From: Stagnimonas sp.
GTDB taxonomy: Bacteria > Pseudomonadota > Gammaproteobacteria > Nevskiales > Nevskiaceae
Direction: 5' to 3'
Length of the DNA: 64,000 bases
NCBI GenBank assembly: GCA_030696045.1
Contig: JAUYNO010000067.1
Location: 19,093-83,092, forward strand
Positions within the stretch are counted from its first letter, which is position 1. The number at the start of each line of letters is the position of its first letter. Below the pieces are notes generated by a model that did not search any database, was not told where the DNA came from, and saw only the letters and a program-made list of their open reading frames with translations. This document shows, in pieces, positions 43,348 through 51,825 of this stretch. Both the position numbers and the translations under genes were made by a program.

Positions 43348-44663
43348 GGGCGGCGGCGACCGAGGGTCGGCGGTGGTTCGCCGGCCTGGGGACCCTGCTG
43401 CTGGCCGCCTGCGCGGACGGCGACGGCAGCCGGCCCGCCGACGCCGGCCAGAACACTGAATCCGCCCCGCCGGCCTCGTCCCCAGCGACGCCGGTAGCGG
43501 GCAATCTTGCCGACTGCGCCTGGCTACTGCGCTCCGACCCGGTGCTGGTGAACTTCCTGTACCCGGACCAGGACGCCGTCTACTACATCAGCGTGGTGCC
43601 GGCGGTGCCCGGGCTAGAGCTGCGGATACGCGGCGAATTCCCGCACAGCCGCTACATGTCCTTCGTCAGTTACGACGGCCTGCCGGTGGACGCGGTGCTG
43701 GACCGCGAGCTACCGCCCGAGGCCGGCAGCCAGAATCCCTACCGGGTCGGCGCCGACCGCAGCGCCGCCGCGCGCGCCTACCAGCTGGAACTGCGCGCCG
43801 AGCCGCCGCCCACCGATCCGTCCCAGCGAGTTCCGGGCGTGCTCTACACCGGCGCCGGACAGGGCGGCGTCGGCAGCCCGGTCGCCTACCTGTTTTATCG
43901 CCTGTACGTTCCGGATCAGGGCAGCGGCGCCACCGGCGGCGTGCCCCTGCCGCAGATCGAACTGGCCGGTCAGCCTCTGCCCGAGGCCTTCCAGCCTCTG
44001 TCTTGCGAGCGTCTGCGCCAGCTGCTGCCCAGCCTGGCCGGCGTACCGGAGGCCTACGCCCAACTGGACAGTCCGGCGCTGCCGCTCAGTCTGTTGCGGG
44101 CCGAGCCGGAACCAGTGTGGACGGTCGAAAGCGGCCTGACTGCCGGGGCGCTCGGTGGCACGCCACTGGCCGGCGAGGTCAGCGGCGGGCCCGGCAGCAA
44201 TCCCCACAACAAGTACATCGCCGCACCGGTCAGCCGCGCCTACGGCGACCTGCTGCTGCTGCGCGCCCGCGCGCCCAGCGCGCCGCGCACCCGCGAGGGC
44301 CAGGCGCTCATGACCGACGGTGAACTGCGCTACTGGTCGATCTGCATGAACAGCCGCAGCACCCGCTACATCAGCTGCCGGTCCGACAGCGACATCGTGG
44401 TCGACCCGGACGGCCAGTTCACTCTGGTGATCTCGACGCCCGATGCGCGACCGGCCTCCGCGCGCAACTGGCTGCCCTTCGGCCCCGAACCCGAGGGCCA
44501 GCTGCTATACCGGCACATGCTGCCCAGCCCGCAGTTCTATCCGTACTCGGCGCAGGGCGGCGAGCACAGCGGCCAGCCGCTGGCAGCGACGATGGGGGCC
44601 TATTACCCCCGGGCGCGCTACTGTTCGCGCGAGGAATTCGAAGTCAATCGCTGTGGGCTCTGA
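43344..44663 (+). CDS. predicted lipoprotein of unknown family, paralogue A
   Basis: I start at the GTG at 43344, which overlaps the hydrolase stop. A lipobox LLLAAC follows (439 aa). The conserved core reads LRIRGEFPHSRYMSFVSYDG, YRLYVPDQGSG, ELRYWSICMNSRS and DGQFTLVISTPDARPA, ending with MGAYYPRARYCSREEFE. The same blocks appear in the same order in the minus-strand gene at 44618-46153, so the two are paralogues pointing at each other and overlapping by 46 bp. I do not recognise the family. Coupling to the hydrolase suggests a common pathway. Confidence 0.75.
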   Translation: MRAAATEGRRWFAGLGTLLLAACADGDGSRPADAGQNTESAPPASSPATPVAGNLADCAWLLRSDPVLVNFLYPDQDAVYYISVVPAVPGLELRIRGEFPHSRYMSFVSYDGLPVDAVLDRELPPEAGSQNPYRVGADRSAAARAYQLELRAEPPPTDPSQRVPGVLYTGAGQGGVGSPVAYLFYRLYVPDQGSGATGGVPLPQIELAGQPLPEAFQPLSCERLRQLLPSLAGVPEAYAQLDSPALPLSLLRAEPEPVWTVESGLTAGALGGTPLAGEVSGGPGSNPHNKYIAAPVSRAYGDLLLLRARAPSAPRTREGQALMTDGELRYWSICMNSRSTRYISCRSDSDIVVDPDGQFTLVISTPDARPASARNWLPFGPEPEGQLLYRHMLPSPQFYPYSAQGGEHSGQPLAATMGAYYPRARYCSREEFEVNRCGL

Positions 44664-46153
44664 GCACGGCGCGCCCGCGCCGCGAACGCCAGCACGATCA
44701 GGGCCGACAGGCTCGCGGCACCACCGCTGCTGCCACCAGCGACGCTGGCCACCAAGGCCGGCGGCACCGCCACCGGACTGGCCTCCAGCAGCGCCAGCAC
44801 GGCCTTGGCCTGCACCGGGCAACCGAGGGATTCGAACTGGGCACGGCTCAGATGCTTGCCCATGGGCAGGTAGGCGCCCATCGCTTGCTCCGGCGTCTCG
44901 ACGTCGGCGTCCGGTACCGCCTGCACCGACTGCGCGAAGCCGGCCTCCGGCAGCATGTTGCGCAGCAGCAGGAAGCCGCGCGGATTGGGGCCGGCCGGCA
45001 GGTAGGCGACGCCGCAGTCAGTGGTCGCGTTGGCCGGCCGAGCGTCGGCACCGGCGATCAGCACCAGGTAGTGCCCTTGCGCATCCAGCGGCACCTCGTC
45101 GTCGGCCAGGCAGGACACCGTGCGGGTCGTGGTGGAATCGTTCTGGCAGATCGACCAGTAGCGCACTTGGGACGCCGCCATGACGGCGGCGCCGCCACGG
45201 GTATCGGGGAAGCTCGGCGCACGGCCGAACAACAGCAGGTTCTCGCCGAAATAGGTGTTCCAGGCGGCACGCACGTAGGCGTTGTCGCTGTTGGAAAAGA
45301 AGCCGCCGCTACCGGGTGGGAAGAAGGGGGCGGCCGCAGCCGGCGGCTCGACGCCCGCGCTGCGAACCAGGTTGGTGAACTTGATCCAATGCACCGGGTC
45401 CGCCGCGTTCTGGCCGGGCGTGGGACTGGCGGGCGGCGTCAGCGCATGGAGCAGCGGCGACACCGGGTCGGGCAGATGGGTGCCGAGCAGCTCGCAGGCC
45501 GCCGGCCCTTCGATGCGCTGGCCATTGGCCAGCTTCACCGCCACCGTCGGCAGCGGCACATCGCCGGTGAGGCTGCGGCCACGATCCGGCAGGTAGATGC
45601 GGTAGATCATCACCCCGAGCGGCGAGGCCGTCTCGCTGCCGGTCACCGGCGCCAGGGTGAGGGTCCCATCCAGGGTCTGATACAGCGTGTTGGCCGCGCG
45701 CAGCGCCGGTGCAGGCGCGGGCACCACCCGCACCGTGTAGTCGCGCTGCTCCAGATCGCGCCGCGCACCGGCCAGGAAGGGGTTCACGGAGCCACCGTCG
45801 GCGGCGATGCCGAGATCGGCAAGACCATCCACCGGCGCCAGGCCGGCGTCGTAGAGATTGAACGACATGTAACGGGCATGCGGGTAGCGGCCGCGCAATT
45901 CCAGCTCGGCACCGGCTGGCAGGGTGTAGGCCGACAGCCAGTAGCTGGCGGCGAAGTCCGGGTAGGCGACATTGAGCAGCACCGGGTCACCCTGCGCCTG
46001 CCAGAAACAATTGCGCGGTCCGGTCTCCTGGGCCTGCGCCCAGCTCGCGCCCGCCCAGGCCAGACTCAGACCGGCCAAGCGCCGCACCGAGCCGCCTGGC
46101 AACAAGCGCAGCAGAAGCCGGGACCGCCGCCCGGCCGAGACATCGGCTTCCAT
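44618..46153 (-). CDS. secreted protein of unknown family, paralogue B, with GlyGly-CTERM-like tail
   Basis: The track ORF (793 aa) runs back into yhhQ. The ATG at 46153, preceded by GAGGAGA, gives 511 aa with a signal peptide (LAGLSLAWAGASWAQA). It shares with the plus-strand neighbour the blocks LELRGRYPHARYMSFNLYD, YRIYLPDRGRSLTGDVPLP, RYWSICQND and MGAYLPMGKHLSRAQFE. Unlike paralogue A it ends with GGSSGGAASLSALIVLAFAA and arginines. That is a glycine motif, a membrane helix and a basic end, as in GlyGly-CTERM proteins handled by rhombosortase. The last 14 codons after RARRA lie entirely in the overlap with paralogue A. Confidence 0.75.
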   Translation of the reverse strand: MEADVSAGRRSRLLLRLLPGGSVRRLAGLSLAWAGASWAQAQETGPRNCFWQAQGDPVLLNVAYPDFAASYWLSAYTLPAGAELELRGRYPHARYMSFNLYDAGLAPVDGLADLGIAADGGSVNPFLAGARRDLEQRDYTVRVVPAPAPALRAANTLYQTLDGTLTLAPVTGSETASPLGVMIYRIYLPDRGRSLTGDVPLPTVAVKLANGQRIEGPAACELLGTHLPDPVSPLLHALTPPASPTPGQNAADPVHWIKFTNLVRSAGVEPPAAAAPFFPPGSGGFFSNSDNAYVRAAWNTYFGENLLLFGRAPSFPDTRGGAAVMAASQVRYWSICQNDSTTTRTVSCLADDEVPLDAQGHYLVLIAGADARPANATTDCGVAYLPAGPNPRGFLLLRNMLPEAGFAQSVQAVPDADVETPEQAMGAYLPMGKHLSRAQFESLGCPVQAKAVLALLEASPVAVPPALVASVAGGSSGGAASLSALIVLAFAARARRAQSPQRLTSNSSREQ

Positions 46154-46175
46154 CGCATTCTCCTCGCAGCGCTTT

Positions 46176-46189
46176 CGTCTTAAGAGACG
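46176..46189. promoter_or_regulatory. short inverted repeat upstream of paralogue B
   Basis: CGTCT-TAAG-AGACG lies 22 bp upstream of the 46153 start codon, next to an AT-rich tract (TTTATGTTTATTAG). It could be an operator or a 5' leader hairpin. No regulator can be assigned. Confidence 0.3.
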
Positions 46190-46242
46190 TTTATGTTTAT
46201 TAGAATGGTACGCCGCTATGGATGGCGGAACAAGCGCGGCCC

Positions 46243-46944
46243 TCAGGCCTTCAGCGAGAACGGCGTGAAGTCGGTGCCTCGGTCGAACACGTCGACACCC
46301 TCGGCCCGCTTGAGCCGGCGCACCACCCAGTAGGTCAGGGGCGTGAACAGCACCTCGACGCCGATCTTGAACAGCAGGTTGAAGGCCATCAGGGCGCCCA
46401 GGGTCCGGTTGTCCATGATTCCGTAGAAGGCGATGGGATAGAACAGCAGCGAGTCGATGGACTGGCCGCAGACGGTCGAGCCTATGGTGCGGGTCCACAG
46501 CATCCGCCCCTCGGTCCATACCTTCATCTTCGCCAGCACATAGGAGTTGACGAAGTCGCCGACCCAGAACGCCAGCATGCTCGCCACCACGATGCGCCAG
46601 GTGTTGCCGAACACCACTTCCAGTGCCGGTTGCAGGACCTTGTTGTAGTCGGAATCGGGGCTCGCCGGCATCGCCACGATGATCGCGCTCATGCCGGTGG
46701 CGAACAGCATGGCAGCGAAGCCGGCCCAGATCGCCCGGCGGGCGCGGGCAAAGCCATAGACCTCGGTCATGACATCGCCCAGGATGTAGCTGATCGGAAA
46801 GAACAGGTTGCCGGCGCCGAAGGTCACCACCCCGATCCAGGGCAGGCTCAGCGCGCAGGCCTTGGCCGGGCCGATGAGGTTGGAGCAGAGCAGCACCGCG
46901 ACGGTGCCGGCCATCAGGAAGTCGTAGTAGCGCGGGCTGGTCAT
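46243..46944 (-). CDS. yhhQ: queuosine precursor transporter (YhhQ/VUT family)
   Basis: YhhQ-family proteins import 7-cyano- or 7-aminomethyl-7-deazaguanine for queuosine synthesis. I start at the ATG at 46944 (MTSPRYYDFLMAG), 233 aa. Six or so membrane helices are visible. Family motifs are FGAGNLFFPISYILGDVMTEVYG, which is diagnostic, and ASMLAFWVGDFVNSYVLAKMK, with GQSIDSLLFYPIAF later. I looked for a preQ1 riboswitch in the 66 bp upstream and did not see one. Confidence 0.92.
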   Translation of the reverse strand: MTSPRYYDFLMAGTVAVLLCSNLIGPAKACALSLPWIGVVTFGAGNLFFPISYILGDVMTEVYGFARARRAIWAGFAAMLFATGMSAIIVAMPASPDSDYNKVLQPALEVVFGNTWRIVVASMLAFWVGDFVNSYVLAKMKVWTEGRMLWTRTIGSTVCGQSIDSLLFYPIAFYGIMDNRTLGALMAFNLLFKIGVEVLFTPLTYWVVRRLKRAEGVDVFDRGTDFTPFSLKA

Positions 46945-47010
46945 CGCGGCAGGTCCCCGTTGGCGAGGACCAGAGCTTGCACCATCCGGCAAGCCCCATG
47001 CAGCCCTGCC

Positions 47011-48708
47011 TCAGTTGCGCGCCAGCTCCAGGCTCTCGGCTATGGCCTGGCTCTGGCTGTAGGCCGCGGCGGCAGGCCGGACCCGCAGGTCACCGGCCTC
47101 CGGCGTGCGCAACCAGGGGCTGCGCTTGAGCCGCTGCAGGATCGCCGGCAGCTCGCTGCCGGGGTCGATGCGCTCCTGCCAGAGTTTCATCAACAGGTCG
47201 GCCTCGCGGCTGCGCCGGCGCGGGTCGTCCGGCGTGGAAAAGCTCAGCGGCAGCGTCGGCGTCACCAGGATCAGCAGGGATTCGCGCCGGCGGGAATCGG
47301 TGCTCTGGCTGGTGAACCAGTCCAGTACCGGCAGCTCGCCCGCCACCGGAACTTTGGAGAAGGACTTGTCCGACACCTGCTCCGACAGCGCGCTCAGCAC
47401 CAGGGTCTGCCCGAACTCGACATCGGCGGTGGCGGACACCGACTGCCGGAAGGTGGTCAGCGAGTTGTCGAAGGTGCCGATCTGTTCCTGCGACAGGAAG
47501 GAGCGCGCGGCATCGAGCCGGAAGCTGACGCGGCGCTGGTCGATCCGCTCCGGGATCACCGCCAGCCGCACGCCGACGTCGATGGGTTGCAGCTGGCCGA
47601 GATTGATGCCGCTGACCGCGACATTGACGGTGCGGCCGGCAAAGAACTGCGATTCGCGGCCAAGATGGGCGGTAATCGAGGGCCGCGCCACCACGCTGTA
47701 GTACTGGCCGGCGTCATTGAACAGATTCAGGCTGTAGTTGAGCTGCGGCGTCGAGATCTGCGAGGTGATGGTGCGGGTGCTCTGCTTGCCGAAGCCTTCG
47801 TTGACCGAGCTCAGGGTGTTGGCATAGCCGTAGAGCACCCGCAGGCCGTCGAACAGATTGACGCCGCGACTGGCCTGGTCCAGCACCGAGCTGAGCAGGA
47901 TGGTGACCTCGACCACCACCTGGGTCGGGATCTCGTCGCTGGCCGTGGCTTCGGCCTCGCCGGGCGGGTCTCCCAGGCCCGCTGCCGATTCGCCCGCGGC
48001 CGCGCCCTCACTCTGGCTGGCGACCGTCAGGTACTCGCCGATCCGCTGACGGACATGGCGCGCACCGCCGGCCTCGCCGCCTTGCATGGCGAGGCGCTGC
48101 ACCAGGCCGACCGCGCTGTCATTGCCCTCGGCAGCCATGGCGAAGGCGGCCAGACGCAGGGCATCCGGCTGCTCCGGCGCCAGTTGCAGGCCGCGCCGCG
48201 CGGCCAGCGCCAGCAGCGGCAGATCGCGTCGGTAATAGGAGGCCACGCCGAGGCCGTAGAAGGCCTCCCAGCGTCCGGGCTGATCCAGCGCCGCCTCGGC
48301 GAAATGGCCCTGGGCCTCGCCGTAGTCGCCGCGCTCCAGTTCGAGGTAGCCGAGCCGCAGCAGCGCCCAGTAGTGGCCGGGCGCGAAGCGCACCGCATTG
48401 CGGTAGCCAACCGCCGCCAGCTCCAGCCGCGAGCGGTCCTGGTCGCGCGCCAGGTTCTCTTCCGCCAGGGCGTAGAGGAACTGCAGATTGCCGTTGCGCA
48501 GGTCCTGCTGCATCAACCGCGAGAGTGGCAGTCGCGCCGCTTCCCAATGCTGCGCACGCAAGGCCTGCGTGACCAGGTCCCAGTCGGTGCCTGGGCTGGA
48601 CGCAACCGGCTGCGACGGCAGGCTGGCACAGGCACTAAGCAGCGACAGCAGCGCGGCGCCGAGCAGCGGGGCGATACGGTGGCGCAGCGTGATGCGGACG
48701 ATGGACAT
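47011..48708 (-). CDS. TPR-secretin lipoprotein
   Basis: I choose the ATG at 48708 (MSIVRITLRHR), giving 565 aa with a lipobox SLLSAC. The first part (about 30-220) is TPR-like (LLRLGYLELERGDYGEAQGHF, AFYGLGVASYYRRDLPLLAL). From about 260 on it is a secretin: VVVEVTILLSSVLDQASRG, then GQTLVLSALSEQVSDKSFS, KVPVAGELPVLDWF and RRESLLILVTPTLPL, which match the closing motifs of type II/III secretins. It is distinct from the Tad secretin RcpA. No ATPase, platform or pseudopilin genes accompany it, only exported proteins upstream in the same orientation. A role as outer-membrane channel for that cluster is an inference. Confidence 0.82.
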   Translation of the reverse strand: MSIVRITLRHRIAPLLGAALLSLLSACASLPSQPVASSPGTDWDLVTQALRAQHWEAARLPLSRLMQQDLRNGNLQFLYALAEENLARDQDRSRLELAAVGYRNAVRFAPGHYWALLRLGYLELERGDYGEAQGHFAEAALDQPGRWEAFYGLGVASYYRRDLPLLALAARRGLQLAPEQPDALRLAAFAMAAEGNDSAVGLVQRLAMQGGEAGGARHVRQRIGEYLTVASQSEGAAAGESAAGLGDPPGEAEATASDEIPTQVVVEVTILLSSVLDQASRGVNLFDGLRVLYGYANTLSSVNEGFGKQSTRTITSQISTPQLNYSLNLFNDAGQYYSVVARPSITAHLGRESQFFAGRTVNVAVSGINLGQLQPIDVGVRLAVIPERIDQRRVSFRLDAARSFLSQEQIGTFDNSLTTFRQSVSATADVEFGQTLVLSALSEQVSDKSFSKVPVAGELPVLDWFTSQSTDSRRRESLLILVTPTLPLSFSTPDDPRRRSREADLLMKLWQERIDPGSELPAILQRLKRSPWLRTPEAGDLRVRPAAAAYSQSQAIAESLELARN

Positions 48709-48733
48709 GTCTACTCCCAGGGAATGGTCAGCT

Positions 48734-49237
48734 TCAGCGGCAGCGCAACTTGTTGGCGCCCAAGGGATCGCGCTCGGCCAGGGCGACGGCGGCGCGGCTA
48801 CAGCAATAGCGGTCGTCACCGGCGGCGATCACGCTGCCGCTGGGCGCGCAGTACTGATCGAAATCGACGAGGCCGCTGCGGTTGGTCTCCTGCGGCCGGA
48901 GCCGGCGGGTCCAGTACAGGCCCTGGCTGGTGCGCTGCCGCGACTTGTCCCATTCGTAGCCGCAGTAGCGCGGGTCCTCGGGCCGGCCGCCACAACCCCG
49001 GCCGTTGGCATGCTGAAAACAGCAGACGTCGTGCTCCAGGCTGCCGGCGTGCACCATGCATTCCACCTCGCCGCTGCCCAGCACCGGCCGGCAGTACACC
49101 GGCTCGCCGGCCGCGCCGCTGGTGGCGCAGCCCAGGCCGGCGGCACCGAAGCATTGGAGCGGTGCCGTCGCCTCGGGCGCGGCCGGCACCGCCGCCGTGT
49201 ACAGCAGCAGGACGACAAGTCTGAGTAAGCACTGCAT
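48734..49237 (-). CDS. Cys-rich exported protein of unknown function
   Basis: The 167-residue product has a signal peptide (LLRLVVLLLYTAAVPAA). About a dozen cysteines follow, several in close pairs (HDVCCFQHANGRGCGG, YCCSRAAVA), which suggests disulfide-bonded modules in the periplasm or outside the cell. I do not recognise a family. The start is 9 bp downstream of the DGSSNT-repeat gene stop, and the TPR-secretin gene begins 25 bp after its stop, so the three are probably co-transcribed. Confidence 0.7.
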   Translation of the reverse strand: MQCLLRLVVLLLYTAAVPAAPEATAPLQCFGAAGLGCATSGAAGEPVYCRPVLGSGEVECMVHAGSLEHDVCCFQHANGRGCGGRPEDPRYCGYEWDKSRQRTSQGLYWTRRLRPQETNRSGLVDFDQYCAPSGSVIAAGDDRYCCSRAAVALAERDPLGANKLRCR

Positions 49238-49246
49238 GGCCGCGTG

Positions 49247-49837
49247 TCACCGGGGCTCGCCAAGCAACACCGTATTGCTGCTGCCGTCCTGGACCGCGCC
49301 TGTCGACGGCGGCGCGCCGGCGTCGCTGCAAGCACAGGAACAGGGGCAGGAGCAGCCCGGGGCAGAGCCGGTGCCGGCCGGCGCGCCCTCGCCGACCTGC
49401 ACGGTGTTGCTGCTGCCATCGCGCATCGAGCTGCGGCCACCGATGCGGCCCGGCGGCGAGCCCGAGCCCGCCTGGAAGGTATTGCTGCTGCCGTCGCGCA
49501 TCGGCGTGCTCCCGGGCGCGACAGCCGCCGGGTTGCCACTGCCGGCTGGGGCGCCAACGTCCGTCACCGGCGCGGCGCTGAGGGCGCACCCCGGCTTGCC
49601 GCCGCAGCCGCCCTTGCCGGTCACCAGCCCGCTGGAGGCGGCCCCCGCTACCGGGGCGCTGCTGCCGCTCTTGACGCCGGTCTGGGTCGCGCTACCGGCT
49701 GCTGGTGTCTCGCCAACGGCGATCGTGTTGCTGCTGCCGTCGCTGATCGTCGTTGGCGCGGACTCCGCGCCGCCGGCCACCGCCAGGAGTACGAACAGGC
49801 CGGCAGCGAAGCGCTGCAAGGGTACGGGTGTGGACAT
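49247..49837 (-). CDS. exported protein with four DGSSNT repeats
   Basis: After a signal peptide ending near GGAESA, the 196-residue protein carries four copies of DGSSNT: ISDGSSNTIAVGE, MRDGSSNTFQAGS, MRDGSSNTVQVGE and VQDGSSNTVLLGE. They are separated by Gly/Ser/Ala-rich spacers, with a cysteine cluster CSCPCSCACS before the last one. The motif resembles the DG(T/S)SNT block of DUF1559-type prepilin-like proteins, but no pilin N-terminus is present. The ATG has TAGGAG upstream. Function is unknown; a repeat surface or substrate protein of the adjacent secretin is a guess. Confidence 0.72.
   Translation of the reverse strand: MSTPVPLQRFAAGLFVLLAVAGGAESAPTTISDGSSNTIAVGETPAAGSATQTGVKSGSSAPVAGAASSGLVTGKGGCGGKPGCALSAAPVTDVGAPAGSGNPAAVAPGSTPMRDGSSNTFQAGSGSPPGRIGGRSSMRDGSSNTVQVGEGAPAGTGSAPGCSCPCSCACSDAGAPPSTGAVQDGSSNTVLLGEPR
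49268..49741 (-). repeat. four 17-bp DNA repeats encoding the DGSSNT motifs
   Basis: On the plus strand the 17-mer GTRTTGCTGCTGCCRTC occurs at 49272-49288, 49404-49420, 49479-49495 and 49725-49741. The only variable bases are two transitions. The conservation at the DNA level exceeds that of the spacers, so the copies are either recent or maintained by recombination. Confidence 0.75.
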
Positions 49838-49867
49838 GGCGAGCTCCTAGGCGTCGGTGCAGTTGGC

Positions 49868-51052
49868 TCAGGGCTTCGGGCAGTCGTCGGCGGTGTCGAC
49901 GGTGCGGCCGTCGGCGTCGCAGTCGCGCGCCGGCAGGCCAGGGCTAGGCTGGCGGCCGGCGATGGCGTCCGCCGCGCGGCTGTCCTGCCGGTTGCCGGCG
50001 CTCACCGTGCTATCGGGGCCGAGATCGATCGCCCCGGCGTTGCCGTTGAAGTCAACCCCGCCGCCGCCAGCGACCTGCCCGCCAGCCTGTGCCTGCCCCG
50101 GCTGGCCAACCAGGTTCTGTGAACGCTGCCCGGCCGAGACCGGCAACGGCGCGCCGCCGGCGGTGAAAGCGGTGCTGTCACCGCGGCCCGGATCGGTGCG
50201 GCCGCCGTCACCGGACTGGGCCTGCCGCAGCTGCGCGGCCAGGGCCGGGTTGTTCTTGAGGAACTGCTCGAACTCGGCCGGAGTCCCCCGCTCGCCCTGA
50301 ACCGGACGGGCCAGCTCGCAGTCCGGCCCGGAACTGCCCTTCGCGCACTTCTTGTTGTTCTTGTCGTAACTCTCGGCCGGCGCCGAGACCGGGTCGATGG
50401 TGAAACCACCTTTGCCGTAAACCGTGATCGTGGTGCCGTCCTTGGTCTTGAAGGTCGTGTCCTTCTTGGCTGGCTCGGAATCGACCTGGTCGGCGCCGTT
50501 GCGCTTCTTCGTGCCGAAGAAGCCGTCGCTGATAGCGCCCTGGCCCTGGCCTGCGATCCCGGTGCTGCCGGTGTCGCTGGCCGCCGCTGCGGCGCCGACC
50601 GCCCCGGCGACATTGCCGCCGCTGAGATCCTTCACCGGGTTACCGCCGAGACCGCCGCCGACCAGGGCGGGTGTGGTGCCGAAACCCTGGTCGGTCGCGG
50701 GCTTCTGGGTCCTGGTGTCGCTGGGCGGTGCCTTGAGCTGATCGCGCAGCGCCTGACCGGGGCTGTTGACGGCGCCAGTGACGCTGGCCGCGTCCTTGCC
50801 GCCGCCACTGCCCCCGGGCAGGAACTGGGCTGTATCGCGCGAGACCCCGAGCGCCGGCAGCGCCGGATCGAGCGCCGCAGCGGGGTTGTTGCTGGAGGAC
50901 TGCGAGGTGCTGCTGCTGCTCGTGCTCTGGCTCGGCGCCTTCTTGCCGGCGCTGCTGGGCGAGGGACTGGGGGTCTCGGCCTGGGCGCTGGCGGCAAGGG
51001 CGAGCGCAACGCCGAGCAGCAGGGCATGGACGAGGGAGGTCGGTGTTCTCAT
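49868..51052 (-). CDS. Ser/Gly-rich exported protein of unknown function
   Basis: I start at the ATG at 51052 ([20 protein letters not shown]), which has GGAG upstream, giving 394 aa. The signal peptide ends near ASAQA. The mature part is low-complexity: a serine-rich stretch ([15 protein letters not shown]), glycine-rich segments, a short ordered-looking block [18 protein letters not shown], and a C-terminus [18 protein letters not shown] with two cysteines. No family is recognised. It is 30 bp upstream of the DGSSNT gene. Confidence 0.68.
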   Translation of the reverse strand: MRTPTSLVHALLLGVALALAASAQAETPSPSPSSAGKKAPSQSTSSSSTSQSSSNNPAAALDPALPALGVSRDTAQFLPGGSGGGKDAASVTGAVNSPGQALRDQLKAPPSDTRTQKPATDQGFGTTPALVGGGLGGNPVKDLSGGNVAGAVGAAAAASDTGSTGIAGQGQGAISDGFFGTKKRNGADQVDSEPAKKDTTFKTKDGTTITVYGKGGFTIDPVSAPAESYDKNNKKCAKGSSGPDCELARPVQGERGTPAEFEQFLKNNPALAAQLRQAQSGDGGRTDPGRGDSTAFTAGGAPLPVSAGQRSQNLVGQPGQAQAGGQVAGGGGVDFNGNAGAIDLGPDSTVSAGNRQDSRAADAIAGRQPSPGLPARDCDADGRTVDTADDCPKP

Positions 51053-51146
51053 GGCTAGACTCCAAGGAGTGGCGACGGCCATGGCGCGGTCTGCGACATA
51101 GGTCGTGCTGAAAGTGGGCAGCCGGAATCCGGGCCGCCCGGCGGTC

Positions 51147-51710
51147 TCAGATGACGTAGAGGCTGGTCGAGCAATCCCGATTTCTCACCCGGATCACGTG
51201 CACGCAGTTGTTGCTGCCGTAGCAGTGGGTCGAGCTGCTCACGACCTTCACGGTGCAGAGTCTGGCGGCGGCCTCGGCCGGCACGAGCAGGAAATCGAGC
51301 AGGCTGCCGATGCCGTTCACCGCCAGCGCCGCAAGACCCGGTGACATCAAGGGCTGCTCCCGCGTCCCGAGCTTTTCCGGGCACATCTGCTCATCCTTCT
51401 TCGCCACCGCCTGCAGCTCGGACGGCAGCTTCTCGTAGCTGGTTGGCGCCTTGCCATTGACGGTCAGGCTGGCCTGAGCAATGACGCCGCTCTTGACGCT
51501 CACGCGGGCTTCAAACAGCCCGACCGAGCTCTTGGCGGACGCCGCGATCTGCTCGCCATCCGGAAGCTTGGTCTTGTCACCGACCTGGGGCACCTCAATG
51601 GCGACGGCCTCGTCCAGGCAGGCGGCATGGACCGGGGCAGCGAAGCCCAGTATCGGCAGAGCACAGAACGCCAGCAGGCATTGGATGTGGCGAAGATGAT
51701 TTCTGAACAT
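51147..51710 (-). CDS. exported protein with C-terminal cysteine module, unknown function
   Basis: The 187-residue protein has a signal peptide (LLAFCALPILGFAAPVHA). A compact domain follows (SVGLFEARVSVKSGVIAQAS), then a hydrophobic stretch LAVNGIGSLLDFLLVPAEAA. The C-terminus is cysteine-containing (VSSSTHCYGSNNCVHVIRV, then RDCSTSLYVI). AGGAGA precedes the ATG. It is the first gene of the minus-strand exported-protein cluster, divergent from the winged-helix/kinase gene. No family is recognised. Confidence 0.7.
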   Translation of the reverse strand: MFRNHLRHIQCLLAFCALPILGFAAPVHAACLDEAVAIEVPQVGDKTKLPDGEQIAASAKSSVGLFEARVSVKSGVIAQASLTVNGKAPTSYEKLPSELQAVAKKDEQMCPEKLGTREQPLMSPGLAALAVNGIGSLLDFLLVPAEAAARLCTVKVVSSSTHCYGSNNCVHVIRVRNRDCSTSLYVI

Positions 51711-51825
51711 TTCAACTCTCCTGAAACAGCGGTAAGGGCGTGTCTGGGGTCACGGAACCGGGGCACTCACGCCGAATCCACCCGACCGTGGCGATGACGC
51801 TAGGCACGACGGGCCCTAAACTCCT

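Noticed and set aside
44618-46999. 793-aa version of the unknown secreted protein
   Set aside because: The extra N-terminal 282 residues overlap yhhQ in another frame. An ATG with GAGGAGA at 46153 begins a proper signal peptide.
46945-47010. possible preQ1 riboswitch upstream of yhhQ
   Set aside because: I looked for the preQ1 aptamer pattern (hairpin plus A-rich tail) and found only GC-rich sequence without it.
46222-49224. 1000-codon plus-strand ORF across yhhQ, the TPR-secretin and the Cys-rich gene
   Set aside because: It is a GC-driven antisense reading frame with low-complexity His/Arg/Gln sequence. The minus-strand genes have signal peptides and family motifs.
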